This document shows, in pieces, positions 34,911 through 44,626 of a stretch of DNA of 64,000 nucleotides. The first letter of the stretch is position 1. Every line of letters starts with the position of its first letter. A model generated the notes under the pieces. That model ran no database searches. It was not told the origin of the DNA and saw only the letters and a list, made by a program, of their open reading frames with translations. Source of the stretch: Streptomyces sp. NBC_00154 (GTDB lineage Bacteria; Actinomycetota; Actinomycetes; Streptomycetales; Streptomycetaceae); assembly GCF_026342835.1 (NCBI RefSeq), contig NZ_JAPEMI010000001.1, positions 3,912,501 to 3,976,500 of the forward strand, in the 5' to 3' direction. The position numbers and the translations under genes are program-made.

Positions 34911-35879
34911 TCACTCCTCCAGCGTCAGGCCCCTCCTGAGCTTGACCAGCGTCCGGGAGAGCAGCCGCGAGACATGCATCTGGGAGATGCCGAGCTCCTC
35001 ACCGATCTCCGACTGCGTCATATTGGCGACGAAGCGGAGCGAGAGGATCTTCCGGTCACGGCCGGGCAGCGAGGCGATCAGCGGCTTCAGGGACTCGACG
35101 TACTCAACGCCTGCGAGTCCGTGGTCCTCGTAGCCGATCCGGTCGGCCAGCGCACCCTCGGTGTCGTCCTCCATGGGCTTGGCGTCGAGTGAGCTCGCGG
35201 TGTACGCGTTGCTCGCGGCCATGCCCTCGACGACCTCGTCGTCGCTGAGTCCGAGGCGGTCGGCGAGTTCGCCGACGGTGGGCGCCCGGTCCAGGCGCTG
35301 GGCGAGCTCGTCGCCCGCCTTGGCCAGGTCGATCCGCAACTCCTGCAGTCGTCTCGGGACGCGCACGGACCAACTGGTGTCGCGGAAGAAACGCTTGATC
35401 TCGCCGATGATGGTGGGCATTGCGAAGGTGGGGAACTCGACGCCCCGGCTGAGCTCGAACCGGTCGATCGCCTTGATCAGGCCGATGGTGCCGACCTGGA
35501 CGATGTCCTCCATCGGTTCGCTGCGGGAGCGGAACCGGGAGGCGGCGAACTTGACCAGGGCCAGGTTGAGTTCGACGAGCGTGTTGCGTACGTACGCATG
35601 CTCGTGGGTGCCCTCTTCGAGGGATTCGAGCCGCGCGAAGAGCGTCTTCGAAAGCGCTCTGGCGTCCAGCGGACCCACTTCGGAGTACGGCGGGATCTCG
35701 GGAAGGTCTTCGAGACCGTCGCCGATGCTGCTGGTCGTGCTGGTGTTGCGGGTACTGCTGGTGTTGCTGCTGCGCGGGCCGGGTACGGCAACCGTTGCAG
35801 GGGAGTCTGATTCGGTCAGTCCCTGAGGACATGCTGACGTTGCGTTGTGGGTACGCGTTCCGTCGAGCCGGGGCGACAT
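34911..35879 (-). CDS. sigI: SigB/SigF-family RNA polymerase sigma factor, SigI type
   Basis: The 322-aa protein has sigma regions 2 (DIVQVGTIGLIKAIDRFELSRGVEFPTFAMPTIIGEIKR), 3 (APTVGELADRLGLSDDEVVE) and 4 (MTQSEIGEELGISQMHVSRLL) typical of the general-stress SigB/SigF class, with an N-terminal Ser/Thr-rich tail. ATG 35879 is chosen because GGAGGAG precedes it. Divergent genes encode a STAS antagonist and a HATPase anti-sigma factor, and the hut operon lies on the other side. This order fits sigI of S. coelicolor (SCO3068) with prsI and arsI, as I recall it. A GTTGTA-N16-GGGTAA promoter upstream suggests control by this or a related stress sigma factor. Confidence 0.85.
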   Translation of the reverse strand: MSPRLDGTRTHNATSACPQGLTESDSPATVAVPGPRSSNTSSTRNTSTTSSIGDGLEDLPEIPPYSEVGPLDARALSKTLFARLESLEEGTHEHAYVRNTLVELNLALVKFAASRFRSRSEPMEDIVQVGTIGLIKAIDRFELSRGVEFPTFAMPTIIGEIKRFFRDTSWSVRVPRRLQELRIDLAKAGDELAQRLDRAPTVGELADRLGLSDDEVVEGMAASNAYTASSLDAKPMEDDTEGALADRIGYEDHGLAGVEYVESLKPLIASLPGRDRKILSLRFVANMTQSEIGEELGISQMHVSRLLSRTLVKLRRGLTLEE

Positions 35880-36199
35880 GGTCTCCTCCATCGTTCTCGG
35901 CATATGGCTGCCGATGCCCTTACGTGTTCCTGCGGTGAAGCGGCGCCTCCAAAGCCGGTCGTGTTTTCGGTGTCCTCCTACCCTTACCCGGTCCGGACGG
36001 CGAGTTACAACTGCCAATTGATGCTAAATGTCCGGTTTGTTGGGTTCCTCGGCTACCGCGTGGCGTACGGAACGCGTACTGTTTTACGAAAGCCAGCGAC
36101 AGCTGCACACGCAACCGCATGCACAGTGGCAGTCGGTGACGCGTGAGCGGTGACGCAGGCAGTGACGTTGGCAATGACGAACGGCGAAGAGGGACGGGC
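35880..36199. other. Divergent intergenic region between sigI and the STAS gene
   Basis: About 320 bp without a credible gene. On the minus strand it carries a SigB-type promoter candidate (35984-36011) directed at sigI. I see no equally good promoter for the plus-strand STAS gene. Confidence 0.5.
35984..36011 (-). promoter_or_regulatory. SigB-type promoter candidate for sigI
   Basis: Read on the minus strand, GTTGTA (36011-36006) and GGGTAA (35989-35984) are 16 bp apart, matching the GTT...GGGTA pattern of promoters used by Streptomyces SigB/SigH-class factors. It would start transcription about 100 bp before the sigI start codon. Confidence 0.45.
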
Positions 36200-36568
36200 A
36201 TGGACCGCCAGACGGTCGGCAGTGCGAACCGGGGTCGACTTCAGGTCGAGGTCCGGACCGAGGGGCGCAGCGAGGTCGTGACGCCGGTGGGTGAGCTGGA
36301 TCACCACACCGTCGACCTGCTCCGCGAACCTTTGGAGAGCGCGGTCGAGCAAGGGCGTGTGCGCCTGGTGGTCGACTGTTCGCGACTCGAATTCTGTGAC
36401 TCCACCGGGCTCAACGTGCTGCTCGGTGCCCGCCTCAAGGCGGAGGCGGCCGGGGGAGGGGTCCATTTGGCCGGAATGCTGCCGGTGGTGGCGAGGGTCT
36501 TCGAGATCACTGGGGCCGAGGCGGTCTTCACCGTCCACGACTCCCTCGAAGAGGCTCTGGACACCTGA
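36200..36568 (+). CDS. STAS-domain anti-anti-sigma factor
   Basis: The 122-aa protein is a single STAS domain of the SpoIIAA/RsbV type. The phosphorylatable Ser lies in EFCDSTGLNVLLG (about S68). Unphosphorylated, it would bind the anti-sigma kinase and free the sigma factor. It matches the position of prsI beside sigI in S. coelicolor. ATG 36200 follows AAGAGGGA; the earlier in-frame GTG codons lack a site. Confidence 0.87.
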   Translation: MDRQTVGSANRGRLQVEVRTEGRSEVVTPVGELDHHTVDLLREPLESAVEQGRVRLVVDCSRLEFCDSTGLNVLLGARLKAEAAGGGVHLAGMLPVVARVFEITGAEAVFTVHDSLEEALDT

Positions 36569-36799
36569 TCGTGACGCGGTTCATGGCGTCGGGCGCCGGG
36601 AGTGTTGCCCGGGTCACGCGATCCGCGTAGGCGAAGTGGGTGTTGTCACGATTCGGCCGGGCAGGAGAGACCCCGCGAGCCCGGGGCGTCCTGCACACTC
36701 TGTAGCTGGTCGGTACCTGTACAGAACCTGTGCCGGTTTCCGAATCTGTATCTGTATCTGTTCGATGGCGACATGGTGAATCGGTGAGGTGAAGCGCTG

Positions 36800-37303
36800 A
36801 TGAGCACCACCCGGCAGCATCAGCCGGGCGACCTCGGCCGCGAGCCGGAGGGCGCGGGCGACGGCGCCGGCACACCCTCCGCCGAGCCGGTCGAGCTACA
36901 GTGGCGCACGCTGCCGTTGCGGCAGGCCAGCGGCATCGTGCCGGCAGCCCGCGATTTCGCCCGCCAGGCCCTCCGCGACTGGGGCTGGCTCCCCGCGTCG
37001 AGCGCCGACCGCCGCGCGGCTGCCGAAGACGTCCTGCTGGTCGTCTCCGAGCTGGTCACCAACGCCTGCCTGCACGCGGAGGGGCCCGAGGAGCTGCGCA
37101 TCGGCTGCACCTCGAAGGTGCTGCGGGTGGAGGTTCTCGACGGCGGAGCGGGACAGCCCGCACCCCGCACCCCGCACCGTGCCGGCCGGCCCGGCGGGCA
37201 CGGCATGTTCATCGTCCAGCGGCTCTGTCTGGACTGGGGGGTTCTGCGGGTGCCGGGTGAACCCGGCAAGACCGTCTGGGCGGAGCTGGCCGCCCCTGCG
37301 TAG
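36800..37303 (+). CDS. HATPase-domain anti-sigma factor (RsbW-like)
   Basis: The 167-aa protein has a GHKL ATPase domain of the SpoIIAB/RsbW type: N box ELVTNACLHA (E84, N88), G1 box VLDGGAGQP and the G2-like GGHGMFIV. A 35-residue Gly/Pro-rich tail precedes it. It would bind SigI and phosphorylate the STAS protein encoded 231 bp upstream on the same strand; the position corresponds to arsI in S. coelicolor as I recall. The gap is larger than within an operon, so it may have its own promoter. Confidence 0.82.
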   Translation: MSTTRQHQPGDLGREPEGAGDGAGTPSAEPVELQWRTLPLRQASGIVPAARDFARQALRDWGWLPASSADRRAAAEDVLLVVSELVTNACLHAEGPEELRIGCTSKVLRVEVLDGGAGQPAPRTPHRAGRPGGHGMFIVQRLCLDWGVLRVPGEPGKTVWAELAAPA

Positions 37304-37348
37304 TCACGGGCCCGCCCCCGACTCCGTACCCCTGACTTTGCATCCCCG

Positions 37349-37375
37349 AAGAGCGCGCCGGATCGGCGCGCTCTT
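37349..37375 (+). terminator. Intrinsic terminator after the anti-sigma gene
   Basis: An 11-bp stem AAGAGCGCGCC/GGCGCGCTCTT (37349-37359 with 37365-37375) with loop GGATC is followed by TGTCTTCC, a rare case here of a T-rich tail. Confidence 0.75.
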
Positions 37376-37491
37376 TGTCTTCCCTCCATAAGGCCTCAGG
37401 CGTACCTTGAGCGCCCAATCTGATGTGTCGTCAGTAACTTGCGTCGATGTGATGCGGCGTGCGGCGACCACCGGCATGAGGGGAACTCGAG

Positions 37492-38157
37492 GTGTCGTAC
37501 CCGAAGCGAACAGCTCTCGCCCTGGCGTCCGCGCTGGCCGGCTCGGTGGTGCTGCTGGCCGCGCCCGCCGCACACGCCACGGTCGTGGACGTCGACTACC
37601 AGTGCAAGACCCCGATCGGGGACAAGAGTGCCGTATCGCCCATCGACATCAAGGGCGTGAAGAGCGGCAACGGCTACACGCTCACGATGTCCTTCCAGAA
37701 GGGCGTTTCGTCCAGCCCCGTCGAACTGGGCAAGGGCGCCATGAAGCCCAGCGCGGTGATCCGGCTGGGCGGCGCCGAATCGGGCCAGGTGCAGGTCTCG
37801 GGACCGGCGAACGCCGCGGCGATTCCGGCCAACACCCCCATCAAGATCAGTGACTTGACGGGTACGTACACCCCGAAGAAGAGCGGCAAGGTCAGTTTCA
37901 CCGCCGGGGTGCTCACCATCAAGGCTCTCGGTACGACCACGACCTGCACCCCGGGCAACAGCCTCAAGCCGTCGCTGGAGCTCGATGTGACGGCGGCGGG
38001 CGGCGCGCAGAACACGTCGGACAACGGCGGTCAGCTGCCGAAGACCGGTCCGCTGGACTCCGCGATGGCGTTCGGGACGCTCGGCGGCACGGTGCTGCTG
38101 ACCGGTGCGGCCGGAGTGCTGTGGCTGACCCGGCGCGGGCAGCGGGCCATCGGCTGA
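37492..38157 (+). CDS. Small surface protein with LPKTG sorting signal
   Basis: The 221-aa protein has a signal peptide (cut near AHA|TV), one beta-rich domain of about 140 residues starting VDYQCKTPIGDK and closing with TTTTCTPG (two Cys, probably a disulfide), and a C-terminal sorting signal: LPKTG, a hydrophobic segment and RRGQR. The domain is repeated in the large protein at 40415-41848 (VAYACKTPIGDK). It resembles DUF6801-type domains, but I am not sure of this. The start is GTG 37492 with CGAGG nearby. It opens a four-gene surface operon. Confidence 0.8.
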   Translation: MSYPKRTALALASALAGSVVLLAAPAAHATVVDVDYQCKTPIGDKSAVSPIDIKGVKSGNGYTLTMSFQKGVSSSPVELGKGAMKPSAVIRLGGAESGQVQVSGPANAAAIPANTPIKISDLTGTYTPKKSGKVSFTAGVLTIKALGTTTTCTPGNSLKPSLELDVTAAGGAQNTSDNGGQLPKTGPLDSAMAFGTLGGTVLLTGAAGVLWLTRRGQRAIG

Positions 38158-38277
38158 GCCACGAACCGCGCCACCGCAACACCCCATGGCCGCTACAGCC
38201 ACAGTCCCCGTCCGCGCACCGTACGCACATGCCAGCTCGGTACGCACCAGCTCTGTACGCACCAGGGAGCCCCGCCC

Positions 38278-39261
38278 ATGCCGCCGTTGACCGGTCACGC
38301 CGCCCGAGCCGTTCTCGCCGTCCTGCTGTGCGCCTTCGCCGTGACCCCGGCGACGGCCGCCGACCGGGCGGACAGTGCCACGGACTGGACGGCTCGGCCC
38401 GCCACGAGCGGCCTCGGGACCCGGACCGGCGACGACGGCGGCAGACCGTACTTCTACCTGGAGGGCGTGCCCGGCACCGTGCTGCAGGACCGGCTCGCCG
38501 TCACCAACCCGGGCCGCACCCCGGTCACCGTGCGGCTGCGCGGGGCCGACGCGTACAACGCCGAGGACGGTGAATTCGCGGTACGCGGCTCGAAGGGCTC
38601 CACCGGGACCGGCGCCTGGCTGCGGCTCGCCGCGGACCGGGTGACAGTGCCCGCCCGTACCCGTGCCGAAGTGCCGTTCTCCGTCACCGTGCCGACGAGT
38701 GCGCCGCCGGGCGACCACCCCGGCGCGATCGTCGCCGAGAGCGGCGGCCGTTCGGTCGGGGTACGCGTCCATCTGCGGGTGGGCGGGCCGACCCTGGCCG
38801 CGCTGACCGTCGAGGACGTCACCGTGTCCGGCCGGACCATTCACTACACCCTCGTCAACCGTGGCAATGCGGCCCTCGCCCTGCGCCTTGCCGTCGGTGC
38901 GGACGGGGTGTTCGGCACGCTGCTGCGGCGTGAGGCCCGGACCCTGCCGGTGGAACTGCTGCCCGGACAGCGGGTGAAGCTCACCGAACCGTGGCGGGAC
39001 GCCCCCGCCCTCGACTCCGTCACCGTCCGGCTGCGGGTCACTGCCGCGGGCGGCGCGCACAGCGAGGCGACGGGCTCGGTGGTCCTCGTCCCCTGGGCGC
39101 CGGTGACCGTCGGCGTACTGCTGTTCCTGACCGCGGCCGCGGCGGCCGCGTGCGCGTACCGGCTGCGGCGCAGACAGCGGCGGCCGCCGGACGGCGCCGG
39201 CCCGGTATCTCGACCCACGTCGGACGAAAGGCACTTGGTGAAGGCGGGAGCGGACAGGTGA
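38278..39261 (+). CDS. DUF916-like (WxL-interacting-protein-like) membrane-anchored protein
   Basis: The 327-aa protein has a signal peptide (to ATAAD), an extracytoplasmic part built of two beta domains, one membrane helix (VTVGVLLFLTAAAAAACAYRL, residues about 279-299) and a short basic cytoplasmic tail. The first domain (YFYLEGVPGTVLQDRLAVTNPGRTPVTVRL..., AVRGSKGSTGTGAWLRL, VTVPARTRAEVPFSVTVP, PPGDHPGAIVAE) has the pattern of DUF916, the WxL-interacting protein domain of Firmicutes. The gene ends in a GTGA overlap with the next one. Confidence 0.75.
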   Translation: MPPLTGHAARAVLAVLLCAFAVTPATAADRADSATDWTARPATSGLGTRTGDDGGRPYFYLEGVPGTVLQDRLAVTNPGRTPVTVRLRGADAYNAEDGEFAVRGSKGSTGTGAWLRLAADRVTVPARTRAEVPFSVTVPTSAPPGDHPGAIVAESGGRSVGVRVHLRVGGPTLAALTVEDVTVSGRTIHYTLVNRGNAALALRLAVGADGVFGTLLRREARTLPVELLPGQRVKLTEPWRDAPALDSVTVRLRVTAAGGAHSEATGSVVLVPWAPVTVGVLLFLTAAAAAACAYRLRRRQRRPPDGAGPVSRPTSDERHLVKAGADR

Positions 39262-40418
39262 GACGACAGACCGGACACAGGGGTCGACGGACCGGACCGG
39301 CATCCCCCCGGCGCGGCAGCCACCGATGGGCCACCGCGCTGCTCGTGGCCCTGGTGCCCGCCCTGCTGCTCCTGCCCGCACCAGGTGCCCGCGCGGCGGA
39401 CGGACAGCCCGCGGTCACTCTCTCGAAGCAGCAGGCCGGCAAGGGCGGTGAGATCACCGTCAGAGGCAGCGGCTGGCGGCCCGACACCTTGCTGATGATG
39501 CTGATCTGCGGGCAGTCCGCGCCCGGCAGGGGCGTCATCGGTGGCACCAACTCCTGCTCCAACGCCGACGGACGCGCCGTCACCACCGATGCCAAGGGCG
39601 CCTTCAGCAAGAAGGTGCCCGTCGCCGAGCCGCCCGAGCCGTGCCCGTGCGTGGTACATGTCGCGACGGTCACCGGGGAACAGGCCACCGCCGATGCCGT
39701 GTTCGTCGTCGCGGGCCACCCGGTCGCCCCGTTGCCGAAGCAGACCGACGGCGGGAAGCTCGCCGTGCTCGCCACGACCCGGCTGGAGGGCGACAGCGGG
39801 ATCCTCACCTGGTTCGGTGCCCCGCCCGCACGGAGGTTCGTCCTCACCGTCGGCAACCTCGGCACGGCACCCGTCAAGGACCCGGTCTTCCAGGTCGGTA
39901 CGGCGCACGGCGTCTTCGCCCCGCAGTGGGAGGAACAGCAGTGGCGCGGCACCATCGCGCCCGGCCGCAAGGCGCAGATCAAACTCCCGGTCGAACTGAC
40001 GGCGGGCGCGCACGGCGACTACCAGATCTCCCTGCGGTACGGGACGAAGGTGCTGGCCGAACAGCCGTGGGGGGTGGGCCGACCGTGGGGTGTCACCCTC
40101 TTCTGGATCCTGCTCTGCGTCGTCGTACCGGCCGCCGTGTTCCGGATCGGCATGGCGATCGTCGACAAGGTCCGGCCCCGTGCCCCGCATGGCTCGGTCC
40201 GGGCCGGACGTCGCCGCCACCCACAGCTCACCGACGTGACCGCGAAGCTCCCGAAGCTGCGCCGGGCACCGGGCACCACCCCTGTGAACCCCGCGACAGA
40301 GGACCGGGCAGGGCGCACCGGGTCCGCTGCGGGCGCGGCGACCACGACCGCGCTGCCGTGGTTCACACCGGAATCCGCACCGTCAGAGAACAGACCCACG
40401 ACGAAGGGACATTCGTGA
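39258..40418 (+). CDS. Secreted, membrane-anchored Ig-like protein of the surface operon
   Basis: The 386-aa protein has a signal peptide (ALLVALVPALLLLPAPGARA), a neocarzinostatin/Ig-like domain (VTLSKQQAGKGGEITVRGSGW..., with Cys pairs), a second beta domain of CARDB/DUF11 character (FVLTVGNLGTAPVKDPVFQVG), one membrane helix (WGVTLFWILLCVVVPAAVFRI, about residue 280) and a basic cytoplasmic tail of about 80 residues. It starts at GTG 39258 within the previous stop and ends in a GTGA overlap with the large surface protein. I know no function. Confidence 0.75.
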   Translation: MRRQTGHRGRRTGPASPRRGSHRWATALLVALVPALLLLPAPGARAADGQPAVTLSKQQAGKGGEITVRGSGWRPDTLLMMLICGQSAPGRGVIGGTNSCSNADGRAVTTDAKGAFSKKVPVAEPPEPCPCVVHVATVTGEQATADAVFVVAGHPVAPLPKQTDGGKLAVLATTRLEGDSGILTWFGAPPARRFVLTVGNLGTAPVKDPVFQVGTAHGVFAPQWEEQQWRGTIAPGRKAQIKLPVELTAGAHGDYQISLRYGTKVLAEQPWGVGRPWGVTLFWILLCVVVPAAVFRIGMAIVDKVRPRAPHGSVRAGRRRHPQLTDVTAKLPKLRRAPGTTPVNPATEDRAGRTGSAAGAATTTALPWFTPESAPSENRPTTKGHS

Positions 40419-41848
40419 GCACCCAACGGAGGATGAGCGCGGCCGGAGTCGCGCTGATGCTCGGCGGCGCGGGGATCCTGCTGGCCGCGAGCCCGGCCCA
40501 GGCCGCCGACGTCTCGTACAAGACGGAGTGCATTCCGCCGTCCATCTCCGGGCTGCCGCCCGTGCAGGGCACCACCAAGGTGCAGCTGACCGCGCCCGCC
40601 GAGGCGAAGGTCGGGGACACCGTCGAGGTGGTGTGGAAGACGGTCGCGGCCGCTTCCAACAACCCCGACGTCCTCGACCTGGAGAAGGACACGGTCAAGC
40701 CGACCGGCACGATCAAGGTGGGCGGCGCGGCCGTCGGCGACCTGCCGATGGAGGGGCCCCGGCAGAACCCGCCGATCCCCAAGAACAGCCCCATGGTGCT
40801 GCCCGACATGAAGGGCACGCTGAAGCTGGAGAAGGCCGGTGAGATCACGCTGACGCCGGACGCGTACAACATCAACGTCTCCAAGCCGATCTCCACCGAC
40901 ACCAAGTGCTCCCCGAAGGAGACCGTGCAGCCGGGCGCGACGATCAAGGTCACAGCGGGCGGCGGTACGACAGCCGGCGGCACGACCACCGGCACGACGG
41001 CGGGTGGCACGATCACCGGTACGACAGTGGGTGGCACGATCTCCGGCACGACTACTGGCACGACCACTGGCACCACCACCGGTTCCACGACCGCGGGCGG
41101 CACCACGGCCGACGGCGGGACCACGGCGGGCACGACGGCCGGCGGTACGGACACCGGAGGCACGGACTCCGGCGGCACCACCGCCGGGTCGAGCGGTGGC
41201 GGCGGCGGTCAGACCGACTTCGAGGGCAAGGAGGTGTCCGTCGCGTACGCCTGCAAGACGCCGATCGGTGACAAGAACGCCACCTCTCCGGTGAAGATCA
41301 ACGCGAAGAAGAACGGCGGCAGCTTCGACCTCACGGTGAAGTTCAGCAAGTCGGTCATGGACAGTCCCGCCGACATCCCGGCCGATTCGGTGAAGCCCTC
41401 CATGGAGGTCAAGCTCGGCGGGGCCGACAAGGGCACGGTCCATGTCGAGGGCCCCACCAACAAGGAGCCCATCAAGTCCGGCGATCCGATCGAGATCCCC
41501 GATCTCACGGGTACGTACAAGCCGGGCGCAAGCGGCAAGTCCACCCTCAGCCCGGGCGTACTGACCGTGATGGCGCTCGGCACGACGACGACCTGCACCC
41601 CGCCCGCCGATGTCGCGGTCTCCCTGGAGCTGGACACCTCGTCCCAGCCCGGTGGGGCCGCCGGCGGCTCGGACACGGGCGGCGCCACGAGCGGCGGCGG
41701 TACGGACTCCGGCGGCGGACTGGCCGCCACCGGCGCCGAGGACAACGGCACCCTGCGCGCGCTCGGCCTGGTCGCCGGTACGGCGATCCTGCTGGGCGGC
41801 GCCGTGTTCACGTTCACCCCCTGGCGCCGGCTGCGCGGCACCCGGTGA
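40415..41848 (+). CDS. Large two-domain surface protein with LAATG sorting signal
   Basis: The 477-aa protein has a signal peptide (SPAQA|AD), an N-terminal beta domain (about 30-180, VSYKTECIPP...), a Thr/Gly linker of about 80 residues made of GTT/GGT units, and a second domain (about 270-420) paralogous to the LPKTG protein at 37492-38157 (CKTPIGDK, PADIPADSVKPS, DLTGTYKPG, GTTTTCTP). A Gly/Ser stretch then leads to LAATG, a hydrophobic segment and RRLRGTR. LAXTG is the signal used by class E sortases for streptomycete surface proteins such as long chaplins. No sortase is in the window. The operon ends at a strong terminator. Confidence 0.82.
   Translation: MSTQRRMSAAGVALMLGGAGILLAASPAQAADVSYKTECIPPSISGLPPVQGTTKVQLTAPAEAKVGDTVEVVWKTVAAASNNPDVLDLEKDTVKPTGTIKVGGAAVGDLPMEGPRQNPPIPKNSPMVLPDMKGTLKLEKAGEITLTPDAYNINVSKPISTDTKCSPKETVQPGATIKVTAGGGTTAGGTTTGTTAGGTITGTTVGGTISGTTTGTTTGTTTGSTTAGGTTADGGTTAGTTAGGTDTGGTDSGGTTAGSSGGGGGQTDFEGKEVSVAYACKTPIGDKNATSPVKINAKKNGGSFDLTVKFSKSVMDSPADIPADSVKPSMEVKLGGADKGTVHVEGPTNKEPIKSGDPIEIPDLTGTYKPGASGKSTLSPGVLTVMALGTTTTCTPPADVAVSLELDTSSQPGGAAGGSDTGGATSGGGTDSGGGLAATGAEDNGTLRALGLVAGTAILLGGAVFTFTPWRRLRGTR
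40961..41211 (+). repeat. Thr/Gly-rich linker minisatellite
   Basis: The coding sequence is a run of short degenerate units such as GGCACGACC and GGCGGTACG, encoding Gly-Thr-Thr and Gly-Gly-Thr repeats between the two domains of the large surface protein. Such tracts often vary in length and can cause assembly errors. Confidence 0.75.
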
Positions 41849-41872
41849 GCTGAACTCCGTACCAGGGCAATG

Positions 41873-41914
41873 CGAAGGGCCGTCGCACCGGTCAACCGGT
41901 GCGACGGCCCTTCG
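41873..41914. terminator. Strong bidirectional terminator
   Basis: A perfect 19-bp stem (41873-41891 with 41896-41914) closes a TCAA loop between the convergent surface operon and the peptide transporter gene. Confidence 0.9.
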
Positions 41915-41954
41915 TACGAGCGGTCAGCGCATCAACGCATCAGCGATCGGTGCG

Positions 41955-43445
<1,491 letters not shown>

Positions 43446-43933
43446 GGTCGATCCTTGCTTGCTCGGGACGCGACGCCTTGTGAGCGTTGAGCGCCCGGTG
43501 GGGGGAGGCCGGCACCGACGAGGCTGCGCCCACCCCTCACGCCTGAGAGGGGATTCGCTCCGGACCCCGTACCTGGGTACGGAGTCGATGTCGGAGTCGG
43601 GGACGGACCGCATCGGGATCCACGCCCGGAGTACTTCTGCGCTCCGGGCCCGGCCACAGGTCATTCACTGAACCAAAGGCTGGCGAATACCAGCCCGCAT
43701 ACAAAAGAGACCTTCGGCGCTTAAAGCTGCCCAAAGGTCCTTGAGTAGTGCAACAGGCGTCGAGCCACCATACGACACGACAGTGCAGGATATGGAAGGA
43801 CTTGAGAGATGGATCACAGGGATGAATGCAACCAGGCTCGCACATTCGAAGGTGTGCCTCGGTTCAGGCCGTGAACCCGCAGGCCTTGTCGATCACCTCA
43901 CGACAGCCGCCCCATGCGGACTACCATCACCCC
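43446..43933. other. Divergent intergenic region upstream of the POT gene and two-component system
   Basis: About 490 bp without a supported gene. Small palindromes are seen at 43533-43552 (CCCCTC/GAGGGG) and 43567-43582 (CCGTAC/GTACGG), both in the likely leader of the POT gene. The central part (43680-43830) is less GC-rich than its surroundings, as expected of a promoter region. Confidence 0.5.
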
Positions 43934-44611
43934 ATGACCCGTGTACTGCTCGCCGAGGACGACGCATCCATCTCGGAGCCGCTGGCTCGCGCCCTGCGTC
44001 GGGAGGGTTACGAGGTCGAAGTCCGCGAAGACGGTCCGACCGCTCTCGACGCCGGCCTCCAGGGCGGCATCGACCTGGTCGTGCTCGACCTGGGCCTGCC
44101 CGGGATGGACGGCCTCGAAGTAGCCCGAAGGCTCCGCGCAGACGGCCACACCGTGCCGATTTTGGTGCTCACCGCTCGTGCCGACGAGGTGGACACCGTC
44201 GTCGGCCTGGACGCCGGGGCCGACGACTACGTCACCAAGCCGTTCCGCCTGGCCGAGCTCCTCGCCCGGGTCCGGGCGCTGCTCCGGCGCGGCGCCACGG
44301 AGCCCTCGCCGCAGCCCGCCACGCACGGCGTGCGGATCGACGTCGAGTCGCACCGGGCCTGGATGGGCGACGAGGAACTCCAGCTCACCGCGAAGGAGTT
44401 CGACCTGCTGCGGGTCCTGGTCCGGGACGCGGGCCGGGTCGTCACCCGCGACCAGTTGATGCGCGAGGTCTGGGACACCACCTGGTGGTCGTCGACGAAG
44501 ACCCTCGACATGCACATCTCCTGGCTCCGCAAGAAGCTCGGCGACGATGCCGCCAACCCCCGTTACATCGCGACCGTCCGGGGCGTCGGCTTCCGCTTCG
44601 AGAAGAGCTGA
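43934..44611 (+). CDS. OmpR-family response regulator
   Basis: The 225-aa regulator has a receiver domain (Asp acceptor about D52 in VVLDLGLPGMDG, Lys in VTKPF) and a C-terminal winged helix (TAKEFDLLRVLVRDAGRVVTRDQLMREVW, GVGFRF). ATG 43934 starts the receiver domain directly. It is followed after 15 bp by its sensor kinase gene. Target genes are unknown; the divergent peptide transporter is an obvious candidate. Confidence 0.93.
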   Translation: MTRVLLAEDDASISEPLARALRREGYEVEVREDGPTALDAGLQGGIDLVVLDLGLPGMDGLEVARRLRADGHTVPILVLTARADEVDTVVGLDAGADDYVTKPFRLAELLARVRALLRRGATEPSPQPATHGVRIDVESHRAWMGDEELQLTAKEFDLLRVLVRDAGRVVTRDQLMREVWDTTWWSSTKTLDMHISWLRKKLGDDAANPRYIATVRGVGFRFEKS

Positions 44612-44626
44612 CGTACAGAAACAGTC

